A DNA stretch of 59,879 nt from Priapulus caudatus (taxonomy: Eukaryota > Priapulida > Priapulimorpha > Priapulimorphida > Priapulidae), in assembly GCF_000485595.1 (NCBI RefSeq), contig NW_014578254.1:9280-69158 (forward strand), given 5' to 3'. Below, in pieces: positions 9,961-20,481 of this stretch. Positions within the stretch are counted from its first letter, which is position 1, and each line of letters starts with the position of its first letter. The position numbers and the translations under genes are program-made. Below the pieces are notes generated by a model that saw only the letters and a list, made by a program, of their open reading frames with translations, did not search any database and had not been told where the DNA came from.

Positions 9961-11530
9961 CGGTATTGAAGCCGACAAACACCATACTGTCCAGTCCAGG
10001 AGGAACACTAACATGTAAGGGACAGTTTGTGATGCAGACAAGCCATAAAGGAAAAATGTACAACTTTCCAGTAGACGTACTTACGGGCCCACAGGTTAAT
10101 AATCTGTTAGGTCGACAGGTGGCATCACAAATGGGCCTAGTGAAGCGAGTCAACGAGATAGATGGAACATTGTTTGGAGATATTGGTTTGTTAAAGTGCA
10201 ACCCGGTAAAAATACAGCTAAAGAAAAATGCTGTTTCATACAGTATTAACACTGCCCGCAGAGTGCCATTTTCGATACTGTCCAAGGTCAAGGAGGAGCT
10301 GGAATATATGGCGAGCGTTGGGGTCATCAAACCAGTTACTGAGCCGACAGACTGGTACGTCCCTATGGTTCCTGTTGTTAAACGCAATGAGAATATACGC
10401 ATCTGCGTGGATTTGAAGAAACGGAATGAATCGATGCGTCGGAAGCGATTCATACTGCCAACTTTCAATGAGGTAATCCCTAAGCTGGTAGGAGCACGTG
10501 TGTTTTCGAAGTTGGATGCGTCGAGTGGGTTTTATTAAATGCCACTAGACCCTGAGAGTTCAAGATACACCACATTCATCACATCGTTTGGGCGGTACTG
10601 TTTCCGCCGTGTCCCATTCGGGATTACATCAGCACCAGAGGTGTTCCAACGTAAGATGACGGAGCTGCTGCAAGGACAGGATGGTGCTATTGCGATGATG
10701 GATGACATATTAGTGCATGGGAACACACTCGAAGAACATGACCGACGACTTAAGAATGTCTTGGATCGGATACGTGGATCGGGACTGAAACTCAACAGGG
10801 AGAAATGCAAGTTCCGACAGCCAGAGCTAACGTACTTTGGTCATCATATCTCAGAAAAAAGGATAAGCTCAGACCCAGGAAAAGTAAAAGCAGTCGTGAA
10901 TATCGCCGCACCACGAGATGTAGCAGGTGTTAGACGGTTTATAGGCATGGTCAATTACTTGGGAAGATATTTGCCAGAGCTGTGGACGGTTATAAAGCCG
11001 ATATCTGATCTACTGAAGTCTGACACAACTTTCCAGTGGAGTCACACACAAGAGCAGGCGTTTTTAAAGGTCAAGGACATGTCACAAGCACCTGCATGTC
11101 TTGGCATTCTATGATGTAAACAAGCCAACTGTGGTCAGTGCAGATGCCAGCAGTTATGGTTTGGGTGGAGTACTAATGCAACAACAGGGAGATAAACTCT
11201 TACCTGTGGCATACTGTTCGCGCACATTGACAAATGCTGAGGCTAGATATGCTCAGATTGAGAAAGAGTGCCTGGCGTGTGTGTGGGCATGCAAAAAGTT
11301 CGCACAGTATCTGTATGGACAGAGCGAGTTTAAACTGGTGACAGACCATAAGTCATTGGTTCAACTGGTCAATAAACAGGATATAGACAAAATGCCGCTG
11401 AGGTGCCAGAAGTTGCTGATGCGTCTCATGCAATTTGCTCCGAGAGCAGAATATGCACCTGGTAAGGAGCTGGTGGTAGCAGACACACTGTCAAGAGCAC
11501 CACTAATAAGCATAGAGGTGCCAGATACCA
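9948..11530 (+). pseudogene. Gyp-1 copy 2 RT and RNase H
   Basis: RT begins in the linker and carries NIRICVDLKKRN, then a TAA at 10536-10538 where copy 1 has CAA. The palm motif is MMDDILVHG; the thumb is [16 protein letters not shown] frameshift near 11095 separates RT from RNase H ([35 protein letters not shown]). Relative to copy 1 most differences here are G to A or C to T, some altering conserved RT positions such as the Gly before NIRICVD. The RNase H end is followed by another shift near 11530. Confidence 0.88.
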
Positions 11531-12901
11531 GTCCTAGAGGTTCAGCAGTTTGTGGACAGCGCTGACGAACAGAGGTCGATATCCAGTCAGAAACTCGAGC
11601 GTATAACAAGAGCAACAGTACGCGATGCAACGCTACAGAGGGCGATTGGACTCACAAAGATGGGGTGGCCGAACAGGATTCAGTCGGTACCAGAGGATGT
11701 GAAGGCATTCTACTCGGTTAGGAGTGAACTATCCGTGTCAAAGGATCTGCTCTTGTATCGAAATCGTACGGTAATCCCTACCGAGTGGAGAAGAGATATA
11801 CTGAGCAAGATCCATGAAGGTCACCAGGGTATCACTAAGTGTAGGGAACATGCCAAAATGTCTGTGTGGTGGCAAGAAATAGGGCAAGACATAGCACACG
11901 AGATTTCTACTTGCCAGTTTTGCCAGACAAACCGTCCTACACAACAGAAGAAACCATTAATCACTACTCCATTACCAGCTAGACCCTGGCAAAAGGTTGG
12001 GATGGACTTGTGTGAGTTGGAAGGAAAGAGATATTTGGTCGTCATCGACTATTACTCTAGGTATTTGGAAGTGATGTACGTACCAGAAATCACGTCGAAA
12101 CAGGTTATTGGTAAGCTCAAGAACTTATTCGCAAGATGGGGCATCCCAGAGGAAGTCGTCTCTGATAACGGGGCTCAGTTCACATCGACGAAGTTCCGGC
12201 TGCTCCAGAGTGAATACAATTTTATTCACACAACATCTAGCCCACACTTTCCACAGGCTAATGGTGAGGCTGAGCGGGGAGTGCAAATAGCGAAACGAAT
12301 CCTCCGCCAAGAGGATGTGTTTGCTGCATTAATGAGCTATAGAGCTACACCAATTGCAGCCACGGGTGTAAGTCCTGCACAGCTGATGATGGGACGGCAG
12401 ATACGTACCAAATTGCCAACCCGTACTGAAAATTTAAATCCTTAATGGCCAGATCTTAAGAGTGTCAAAATGACAGATGACCGAGCTAAGACGAGCTACC
12501 GTCGGTTCTACAACAGACGTCATTCGGTGAAATCTCTTCCAGAGCACGGACCTGGAGACATGGTACGGGTAAAGTTGGACAAGGAGAAGGGATGGAAAAC
12601 AACGGGAGTGGTTGTGAGTCAAGCGACTACCCCACGATCATACATAGTGACTACCGATGGTTTGGCAACAATGCGGCAAAATCGAAGACATCTGAAGGTC
12701 AGCCTTGGTGATGATGTGGCAGTTCCTGTGGAATCCCAGGATACACCAATGTTAGAGACAGTGCCATCTTCTGGTGAACGAACTGAGACTCCAGAAGATA
12801 ATGCACACGAGATGGATGTGGAATCACATTCACCCGGTCCACGGACAAGCGGTCGGGTAGTGCACAAGCCGTTGCGTTTTCGGGATGATATTGATAAATG
12901 A
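11530..12901 (+). pseudogene. Gyp-1 copy 2 integrase
   Basis: Contains the HHCC zinc-binding domain (HEGHQGITKCREH … CQFCQ) and the catalytic core with the D, D, E residues in GMDLCELEG, VSDNGAQF and NGEAERG. The C-terminal part has a GDMVRVKLDKEKGW module, a chain-end basic motif and an acidic tail ending at 12901. One nonsense codon, TAA at 12443-12445, splits an otherwise continuous frame. This enzyme would insert the cDNA. The start is not a true ATG, since integrase is released from Pol. Confidence 0.9.
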
Positions 12902-13079
12902 TTATTGGTAGCGAGTAGTGTGGTTAAAATAACCAGTGCTTTGTGGAAATTTTAATGAGTTAATGCATAGTGAAGTATTGCGTGACCAGGGAGAAAGAAA
13001 CGGTTGTATTATTATATATTATTCGATTCTCAGATATGTTTAAAAAAATGTTCTACATTTAGTTGAGTAACAGACAATC

Positions 13080-13095
13080 TCAAAAGGAGAGATAT
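13080..13095 (+). other. Gyp-1 copy 2 polypurine tract
   Basis: AAAAGGAGAGATAT just before the 3' LTR fits the priming site for plus-strand synthesis. The 180 bp between integrase and this tract hold no ORF. Confidence 0.6.
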
Positions 13096-13289
13096 TTCAC
13101 GATACTATTCGGTACTATATGAGTAATATAGTGTTAGAGCCAACTGGGAAGGTTCTTAGAATCAAAACTGAAACCGACTTGTGATTCATGATCTGTGTCT
13201 GGGTGAGCTGGTTGTGTTATTGTGCGGCTTGTTAAATAAATGTGTTCTGTTCATTAAAAGATATAGTTCGTGGTATCCTGAACGCGACA
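13096..13289 (+). repeat. Gyp-1 copy 2 3' LTR
   Basis: Nearly identical to 8692-8886 but begins TTTCACG instead of TGTCACG, a single change in the terminal TG. It ends GAACGCGACA followed by the ATAAA duplication. Confidence 0.95.
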
Positions 13290-13294
13290 ATAAA

Positions 13295-13590
13295 TATGTA
13301 AACAAATAGGCAAAACAGAAAGACATGATTCTGGGCGCTTTATGAAAAGAAGGGCTGGGAGAGAGTAGGTAGAAGAGTAGGAGAAAAAGAAACTCAGGGC
13401 CGAAAGGGAGGCGAGGAAGAATTAGTAATAAACAGAGTAATATGGAAGGAGAAAGAAGAGAGTAGAATAGCAGTAACGGATTAACGTTATAATGAGGAGG
13501 CCGACGGCGTTGATGGCGAGCCGACGGGTCGGGGACGAATCAGGTCGTCCTGGGGTCCTGGCGTCCTGGTGTCCTGGCGTCCTGGTGTCC
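13295..13590 (-). other. Gyp-4 3' region with a GTCCTGG minisatellite
   Basis: Purine-rich on the + strand to about 13460 (AGAAAGAA-type words). Then a ~20-bp repeat of CGTCCTGGTGTCCTGG at 13540-13590. No gene. Confidence 0.7.
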
Positions 13591-13959
13591 TTATTCGTGG
13601 TTTGGTGTTGTGGCTGCAGAAGGAAGGTACGTTATTGTGTCCTGTAGGGCCTCGCAGGCGAAGTGTGGCTTGCTCCGGGCGATGGACAGCTCGTACTGCA
13701 GTTGCAATTTAACGGCTAATGCTTCGTTGCGCTCTATCGTCATCTCGTTGATGCGAGAGTGTGAATACTGCAGTTTAATCTCAAGGTGCTTCTTCGCATG
13801 AAGAACCTGGTCGAAGTCGGTCCGGGCGTGGTCCAGGTTTGTCTGCAGCGACTGTGCGCACCTGGCTATGGCGGTCAGCAGGTTGGTGGTCGTGTGAAGC
13901 TGGCGGTCAGCCATCCTCTCGGCCTCTGCGCATGCACCATTAGCACGCGCAAGCGCCAT
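13591..13959 (-). CDS. Gyp-4 distal ORF, predicted coiled coil (122 aa)
   Basis: An intact - strand ORF, last before the 3' LTR. It is Ala/Leu/Arg/Glu-rich with few prolines until the C-terminus, and heptad-like spacing is visible from about residue 30 to 95 (LLTAIARCAQSLQTNL, HAKKHLEIKLQYSHSRI, ERNEALAVKLQLQYEL). No signal peptide or membrane segment. I know no equivalent in standard gypsy elements. It could be an accessory or captured protein or the relic of an env surface domain. Its openness amid decayed pol is notable, though 122 codons could survive by chance. Confidence 0.5.
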   Translation of the reverse strand: MALARANGACAEAERMADRQLHTTTNLLTAIARCAQSLQTNLDHARTDFDQVLHAKKHLEIKLQYSHSRINEMTIERNEALAVKLQLQYELSIARSKPHFACEALQDTITYLPSAATTPNHE

Positions 13960-14742
13960 CTCCAGTGCAGTGATGTCCTTCTGGTGTTTCTTCTTAAGGT
14001 GAGTCAGCTGGTTGTCAAGCCTGGTTCCCTGAACAGGGTTTCGGCTGTATGGGTCTGGTGCTCAAAATTAGGGTGCGGGGCATAAACCTCTCGTTCGGCG
14101 TTGAAAGTCGCAATGGATGCTGCCCGAATATGTAATGGCAGTGGATGGGGCGTCCTCGTCCTAATCCCACGGCCAGTCGGGTAGTTGCAGTGCGGATGCC
14201 TCTAGCGAATGTCTCGTCTTCCATTGCTGGTGTTTCAATGTGGATGGGGCGTCCTGGTGGTGAGGGTATATCGTGGGCGCTTTACAGATAGAGGGGAAGA
14301 GAAGGAACCGGTTAGTACGATGAAGTATGAAGCGTGAAGAGCTGGAGCGAAAAATAATTTGACTGGCTGGCCCGGATGGGTCGTAATTTGTATGGATATG
14401 ATTGACGGGGTCAAAAAAATAAAAGTGATACATGCTTGCTGTACGTGCAATGCTAGTGTCTCTGATTAGACTGTTGCATGCCCTCAAACCTAGTACTATG
14501 TCCAAGACGTTGTCTATCGCTATGCGTGACGACGATTGGTGCTACTGTAAAATATAATTATAATAATTACGCACGTATAAATAGATACACCCCCATATAC
14601 AGGGTTACTACTTCCTCGAGGAAACAAACAATCTTGCCGGTTTACTCAATACAATAATAGAGATGCAATAATACACGTTTCTACGCACGGTCGACCATAA
14701 ATTCAAATGCCAGATGTTGCTAACGACTCATAGCGACACCCC
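13960..14742 (-). other. Gyp-4 region between the accessory ORFs
   Basis: Holds overlapping - strand ORFs of 69-114 codons (14015-14224, 14161-14505) without recognisable motifs. It contains two similar GTGGATGGGGCGTCCT words near 14140 and 14241. It may be a decayed coding stretch, but nothing can be named. Confidence 0.4.
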
Positions 14743-15207
14743 TTAAACAAGCGTCATCACGGTAGAGGCTGTACGGATGACATGCACAAACCCATCAGGG
14801 TGTGCTTGTGCCTCGACCGGTGCCTCCACGTTAGCTGCTGGTGGTGCTAGCCCCACCAGCTGCAGTGGGATCCCAGCCCGAGCTTCATTGTTGCAAACCC
14901 CGTAAGACTGACGATGGCAGAAGCAGCGGCAGAGAAACTGGCAGTTGGGTGCTGTCGTTTTAAGGCTGCATGTTACAACCGCTATGGCTATTATGATAAT
15001 GAGTGTGGATCCCATTGATCTATACACAGCCGAGCAGTGAGTGCGGAACTGAGTAACGTGGTTTGGATTGGGAGGCAACAAAGGTTCACTGGCGCTGACT
15101 GCAGTGGCAATTCTATTAAACGCAATGTTCAAATCGGTGTGGCAGTACATGTCGCTTGGAACTGATGTGTGAATGGTAGGCAGGAGTGTTCTCCAAGCAA
15201 ACTGCAA
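14743..15207 (-). CDS. Gyp-4 env-like membrane ORF (154 aa)
   Basis: Lies downstream of pol on the - strand, the position of env in errantivirus-like elements. About 65 residues precede a single hydrophobic segment (STLIIIIAIAVVTC, about residues 67-82). A Cys-rich stretch follows (CQFLCRCFCHRQ) as in a palmitoylated juxtamembrane tail, then a roughly 60-residue tail. The size suits only the membrane-proximal end of an envelope protein. No signal peptide, furin site or fusion peptide is visible. An unrelated membrane protein or a chance ORF remains possible. Confidence 0.45.
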   Translation of the reverse strand: MQFAWRTLLPTIHTSVPSDMYCHTDLNIAFNRIATAVSASEPLLPPNPNHVTQFRTHCSAVYRSMGSTLIIIIAIAVVTCSLKTTAPNCQFLCRCFCHRQSYGVCNNEARAGIPLQLVGLAPPAANVEAPVEAQAHPDGFVHVIRTASTVMTLV

Positions 15208-15248
15208 GGAAAAGCGTTAAGTGTATTAGTTATGAGACTGTAGTGTGG

Positions 15249-15452
15249 TTAATCAATTTTCTGCTTCTGTCGGAGGGTTGCAAGCGGAAGAATGTCGTCT
15301 TCCTCCCATTGTGAGAGCACGGATTGTGATTCTTCATCGTCGTCGGAGTCTTCGTCCGTACACGAAGCAGGTTGTACCAGGTGTGCTGCTCGTGGGAGTT
15401 GAACTCGTATGCCGACAGCCTGTTCCACTGGTGCTGCAGCGTCAGTTACCAC
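15249..15452 (-). pseudogene. Gyp-4 Pol C-terminal acidic tail
   Basis: A short frame directly after the integrase ORF with an acidic run (EDSDDDEESQS). It may be the displaced C-terminal tail of Pol after a frameshift, or a separate small ORF. Confidence 0.4.
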
Positions 15453-15458
15453 GCCGTC

Positions 15459-16642
15459 CTATGCTCTTTGCGGGAAGGCGGGGCGCAAACTGTCAACATG
15501 TACTTCATACGTGCGAGCAGTGTAGACATGTTTAATCCTAAATTTGATTGACGACAGTTGTTGAACGATGATGAAATACGGTTTCCAATATTTGGCGAAC
15601 TTACGAGAAGCCCCAATGGGTACGACTGGGTTGTGCCAGTAAACCGAATTACCGGGTTGGAAAAGCTGCTCTTTGGCACGTTGATCATACAACTCATTGT
15701 TACGCCTTCGAGCTCGCTGAGTGCGCTCTCGAATAGTTGTGCATGCCTGGTGTAACCTGTCCAATGCAATGAAGATGGGGTCGGTTGCGTAATTGACGTG
15801 ACGTGGCTGTAGCAACGTATCAAGTGGTAGGACAGCATCGCGTCCGTACGTGAGGAAGAATGGCGTGTGCCCACTGGTGGCATGCTCCGCGTTGCAATAG
15901 GCAAAAAGCACAGGTGCTAGTTTGCACAAAGCACAAGGCACAAAGCACGCTAACATGGCGTTAAGAGATCGATGGAAACGCTCACAAATGCTGTTGCTAG
16001 CCGGGTGGAAAGGGGCTGTCTTGATGTGGTGCATGCGGAATACAGCAGAAATACGAGCCATCAGTATGTTGCAGAATTCAAGAGCTCGATCAGTGAGTAG
16101 GTTGAAGGGGCAGCCATAGGTGGGGATAAAACAGTTGACTATGAGGTTAGCTATTGTTGCAGCAGACTTGTTGCTCACCGGATATGCTTCTGGGTATGAA
16201 GAATAAAGGTCAACGAAGGTGACTATGTAGCGGTTGCCCTGGTACGTGATCGGTAGTGGTCCACCGACGTCTATGCTGACCGTTAGGTTTGGTGCATTGA
16301 GAAGTGGGGCCTCATGCGCTGTAGCTTGCGAGAGTTGCAAGTAACACAATACTTGATGTACTTCTGAATATCTGCATACATTCGACTCCAATAGTATCTC
16401 TCTGCCACTTTTCGATAAGTTTTGTCGAATCCCAAATGTCCAACATGTAGATGCATGTGGCACTCCGCCATGACCTGTGTGACCAATGTCCTAGGCAAGA
16501 CAACTTGTGCGCGTGATGGAGCCGGGAAACCTGTTGCAGCGAGGTGGTAAAGTAGCCCATCCGTGATGTAGAACTCGGTGACTAGCTTGCCTTTCTGCAG
16601 GGGCACGTTGGGAGCCTGTAGAATTGCAATGATATTCGACAA
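15459..16642 (-). pseudogene. Gyp-4 integrase
   Basis: The zinc-binding domain is at the right end (HLHVGHLGFDKTYRKV … CVTCNSRK). The catalytic core follows in another frame: first Asp in SIDVGGPLP, second in LTDRALEF, Glu in ICERFHRS. The C-terminal part ends VHVDSLRPAFPQRA. One frameshift near 16300 separates the two parts. All three catalytic residues are still encoded. Role: insertion of the element's cDNA. Confidence 0.87.
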
Positions 16643-16657
16643 CTCGACTTCCCTTAC

Positions 16658-17699
16658 CTACATCTGTTTAAACTCGGCATGTGACGTGAGCAAGTGCTCA
16701 TCAGCATCATGTGTGGGAACCGCAGTTAGCGCTTCCATGGCCGGGGGTTGAAGCATGTAGTGCGTCGGGGCTGGCGCACCGATCTGATAGCAGGTTGTAT
16801 CAATATTGGTTTCAATGTCCAGCTCAGTACAAGGGGCTGGTACGGAGGCGAGGCGAGACAATGTGTCTGCCTGCAGATTGCAGCGTCCTTCTCTATAATG
16901 TATTTGGCAATCATACTGCGATAGGGTCAATGCCCAGCGTTGGAGACGAAGATTTGTCATTGTCTTTAATGTCAAGAGGAATTTTAATGGCTTATGATCG
17001 CTGTATATTGTGAATTGGCTGCCTACTAGGAACTGTCGTAGTTTAATAAGGGAGTAAATTATCGGAAAAGCCTCTTTTTCAATGATGGACCATTTAAGTT
17101 CAGCCGTTGTGAACCTCTTACTTAAGTACTAAGTAGGTGATGGCATGCTGCTGCCCATTCATGCCCTCTTGGGTTAGGACCGCACCAATGGCATAGGCCG
17201 AGGCATCGCAGTGGAGGAAGAAGTGACGCTGTGAGTCAGCAAGAGCTAAGACTGGTGCTGTAGTTAGACAAGTTTTGAGTGTCTGGAACGCGGTTTGAGC
17301 CTCTGCTGACCATTCAAATGGGCTGGACTTTATGGTGAGGCGTGTCAGTAGGTGGACAATCTCAGCGTACTGGTAAATAAATTTTCTATAGAATCCCGTC
17401 ATTCCGAGGCACTGGCGAACCTGTTTCGAAGTGGTAGGCGCTCCCATCTTGCACACAGCTTGCGTCTTATCGGCGTTGGGCGTGATGCGTCCGTCCGAAA
17501 TGGTGTGTCCCAAAAATTGTACTGAATCCTGAAGGAATGAACATTTACTCGCTTTAAGCTTTAGGTTGGCTGTGTTGAGTTTGTGGAACACCTGCCTGAT
17601 GTGGTTGAGGTGAGCGTCGAATGTAGGTAAGTAGATAATGATGTCATCTATATAAACCAGTACAAACTTACCTACTAGCTCCCGCAAGGCGAGCTGCAC
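16658..17699 (-). pseudogene. Gyp-4 RT palm/thumb and RNase H
   Basis: RT contains the intact catalytic motif FVLVYIDDIIIY, then QFLGHTISDGRITPN and RQCLGMTGFYRKFI. RNase H begins at FFLHCDASAYAIGAVL and its end (REGRCNLQADTLSRLA) lies in another frame at 16658-16975, so a break falls near 17000-17120. The YIDD motif is canonical for gypsy RT. A further break at the right edge (near 17700) separates this from the fingers. Confidence 0.87.
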
Positions 17700-18299
17700 G
17701 AGTCGTTGAAAGGCTGAGCGTGCGTTCTGGAGTCCATAGGGCGTACAAAGGAAGTCATATAGTCCAGTAGGTGTAACAAAAGCAGTTTTCGCTTGATCTT
17801 CCCTAGCAATTGGCAGTTGGTGATATGCTCATCTGAGGTCAAGAGTGGAAAAAACTCGGGCCGAGCCAAGGTTATGGAGTAGGTTATCCACAAGGGGCAG
17901 GGGATGGTTATCTCGAACTGTAACGGCATTCAGACGCTTATAATCCACAGAAAGACGCCACTCAGAATTGGGTTTCAGGACTAACAAAACGCCGGCAGCC
18001 CACGGGCTGTATGATGGGCGTATGAGACGGCTCTCAAGCAAAGAGTCGACCTTGCCTTGACAAATTCTCTGTTCATGCTGGCTCATACGGTATGGTCGGG
18101 GTCTTACAGGTGCGTGTCCCTTAGTGTCAATGCGGAGTTCCATTAGTGGTGTGCATCCCAACTGCTTGTTAGAGGGTGCAAAGGAGGTAACGATATCTTG
18201 AAAGAGCTTAAACAATCGAGCTTTTCGTTCCCAATCAACTATATGTTCAAGCAGAGGTGCTAGATTGACGTGTGGTGGGGTGGGGTGTGGCGGGGTCAA
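17700..18299 (-). pseudogene. Gyp-4 RT fingers region
   Basis: Encodes the N-terminal RT part: LLESRLIRPSYSPWAAGVLL, EWRLSVDYKRLNAVT and VFSTLDLR, then a TGA near 17829 where a small residue is expected before the conserved AYHQ. The preceding linker carries GCTPLMELRI, which recurs in the duplicated segment further right. Confidence 0.85.
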
Positions 18300-18391
18300 T
18301 GCGGAGTTCCATTAGTGGTGTGCATCCCAACTGCTTGTCAGAGGGTGCAAAGGAGGTAACATTATCTTGAAAGAGCTTAAACAATCGAGAG
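18124..18391 (-). repeat. Partial duplication inside Gyp-4 pol (~95 bp, twice)
   Basis: The segment from GTCAATGCGGAGTTCCATT to AAGAGCTTAAACAATCGAG occurs at 18124-18218 and again at 18295-18391 with three differences. They are separated by a CCCCACC/GGGGTGG-rich spacer. The second copy repeats the linker sequence FKLFQD…TSFAPS, so pol is internally duplicated just before RT. Confidence 0.88.
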
Positions 18392-19111
18392 GGGTGGTGG
18401 GGTGGGGTGCGGTGGAGTGGTAGTGTGGACGATGGCTGACTGGTGTGCGTATAATCCGTGGCGTAGATGCTGGCACCCTCTGTTGTGACTGTATACGCAG
18501 CAGGTGTATGAGGCTTGTACTGACGGCGTGAGCGGCCTGCGAGGGTACATAAGTGAGGGGGTATCTGATTGTCCAGTGTGTGTATCCGAAGTATTGCGAT
18601 TGGCTCCCGTAGTGATAAGCGGCACACCTGTCCTACCAAATGGAAGCATCCCCAATCGAAAATCAATCAGTGCTCTTGTTGTATGGAAAAAATCCTCTCC
18701 GAGTACACACGGGCGTGGTAAATCCTTGACAATGTGTAGTTTAACTCTAATCTTACAAGGGCCAATACAAACAGGCAGCAATGCTGCACCCACAATGGGG
18801 ATCTCCTGCAATGGATGACCTGATGCAGACAACAACACCGTGTGGTGAGTATAATAAGAAGATTCTACCCGGAGAGACTGAGGGAGGGTAAGCCGGTGTT
18901 TATAAGCTAAAAGCGTGACGTCAGCACCTGTATCAATTAATGCTGTCAAAGGCAAGCTTGTTATACGCACGGCGCAATGCGGTGCGCTATGCCGCAGGGT
19001 ATCAATTGACAAAAATACGTACGGGAAAGCGGGAGCGTTTGATGTGCAGCGTGCTGCGCGATAACTCCTTACTGACGCGCGCCGCCAGCGTTTCCCGCCT
19101 TGCGTGGGCAA
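18377..19111 (-). pseudogene. Gyp-4 protease and linker
   Basis: A 244-codon - strand frame with the retroviral-type aspartic protease motif ALIDTGADVTLLAY and, about 80 residues on, VLGEDFF, the usual partner to the flap and second half. It overlaps the end of gag in a different frame, as gag-pro frameshifting elements do, or because of decay. The C-terminal third is low-complexity Thr/Pro/His. Confidence 0.82.
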
Positions 19112-20248
19112 TAGCGTGCTGCGTGTCCGAGCTGATTAAAAACATAGCAGCGCAGCAACGAGTTGGCAGCAGCTGCGTGCGGAGGAACAAACGGATACGG
19201 CGGACACTGAGCGAACTGCCGCGTGTATGGGTTAGCACCCCGCTGAACAGGGCGCGCATCTTGAGATGGGTTTGAAGTGGGTGGGGGGACAAAAATGTGC
19301 TGCGCTGCAATAGATTGTAGATTCATCACCACCATGTCGCGCAGATCGTTAATGTCCCGACGAATCAGCTCGTAATCTGATACTAGTTTAGCTGGGCGTG
19401 TAGCGCGTGGCTCTAGAGTGCGCTGAACATGTGTGACCTCTGCATAGTCTAGCGTGGATCCGTCGTCCGCTGTAGGTAGGGGTAGAGAAGCGCGAATGCG
19501 CTGAAGAGTGGCTAACTCCGCCTCAACGCATGCCTGTGATACACAAATCTTTACCGCGTGCTTAAGTGAGGTAGGCTTAGCCTTGATTATGGCTCTTTGT
19601 GACGGGATAAGTAGAGGTCCGTCGCGGAATATTTCTAATAAGCGCTGCTGGAATGCAGGCTGAGACGTGTGCGCGTTTGGGTAAGCACACTTTGCAACCT
19701 GTAATCGACGGCGAGCGTAATCACGTGTACTTTCACCATGCGTCTGGCGAAAAGATTTTAACATGGACTGTGCACGCGGGATTTCAGATGGAGATTGGAA
19801 TTCGCGCTTAATGAGGGTGAGCAGATCTGTCTACGTTAACTCAGGCATCGCCACCAGCTGTTGTTGGCCGAATCGCGCAGCGTGGTCGGTCAACGGAGAA
19901 AAGGCGGCGGAGAGAAACTGTTTATCTGTAAGGTGCAGTTGCAAACGCGCCCACTGCAGTGCAGCCTCCCACTGGGAGAGAGACGTATCAAGCAGCCCCG
20001 ATGCTCCGGAAAATTTCGGATTGATTTGTCTACTGCCTCGCCGAGAGATTCCAAACTTGGGCGTAGAGCTTGTCCCAGCATATCAGCTAGTTCATTAACC
20101 GTAAGAGGGGGCAGACTGAAGGCGAAGGCTCAGGCTGCAGGGGGATATGCGGCACATCAAAGTGAGTCTCCGACACTGGGTGTAACTCGGGCATGTTGTT
20201 ATATTGAATGTCCGACTCGTCGTACACGGGAGACAGCAACTGATCCAT
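19069..20248 (-). pseudogene. Gyp-4 gag
   Basis: Likely start is the - strand ATG at 20246-20248. The Gag body continues through frameshifts near 20100 and 20010 and an in-frame TAG near 19836 (after MPELT) into a 231-codon frame. That frame ends with a knuckle-like CYVFNQLGHAARYC, in which the second Cys of a CCHC box is replaced by Phe. Short match: ALQWARLQLHLTDKQFLSAA resembles gypsy capsid helices. Non-functional as it stands. Confidence 0.72.
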
Positions 20249-20481
20249 GTTTAAGTAACGTTACAAGAGTCAGAGGCAACAAAGAGCAGTTCTATATGAC
20301 GGTCAACGCACGCGTAAACATAAGAATATTAATTACAATTTGAAGAAAAAAAATTTACCAGCAAAACTGTTTGCTTACCAGAGAAATTGTGGGCTCATCT
20401 CATGCAGCTCAGTGAAACGGCAGTGATGCGTATAGCAGCAGCACCCCTTGTTGTGTTTCGAATTCTGGTCGACGGCAACAA
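20249..20481 (-). other. Gyp-4 leader
   Basis: Between LTR and gag. Starts TTGTTGCCGTCGACCAG on the - strand, which is not a standard CCA-complementary primer site. No ORF. Confidence 0.6.

Larger units (their letters stand above)
8692..13289 (+). mobile_element. Gyp-1 copy 2: complete gypsy-type LTR retrotransposon
   Basis: LTRs of 195 and 194 bp flank gag, protease, RT, RNase H and integrase in Ty3/Gypsy order. The 5-bp target duplication ATAAA is exact at 8687-8691 and 13290-13294. The element lies inside the 3' region of Gyp-4, opposite in orientation, and is therefore younger than that insertion. The two LTRs differ by only a handful of bases, indicating fairly recent insertion. Coding is broken by several frameshifts and stops, so it is full-length but not autonomous. 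Confidence 0.96.

Noticed and set aside
14161-14505. 114-codon - strand ORF as a further Gyp-4 gene
   Set aside because: No motif, overlaps other ORFs of similar length, and nothing distinguishes it from chance.
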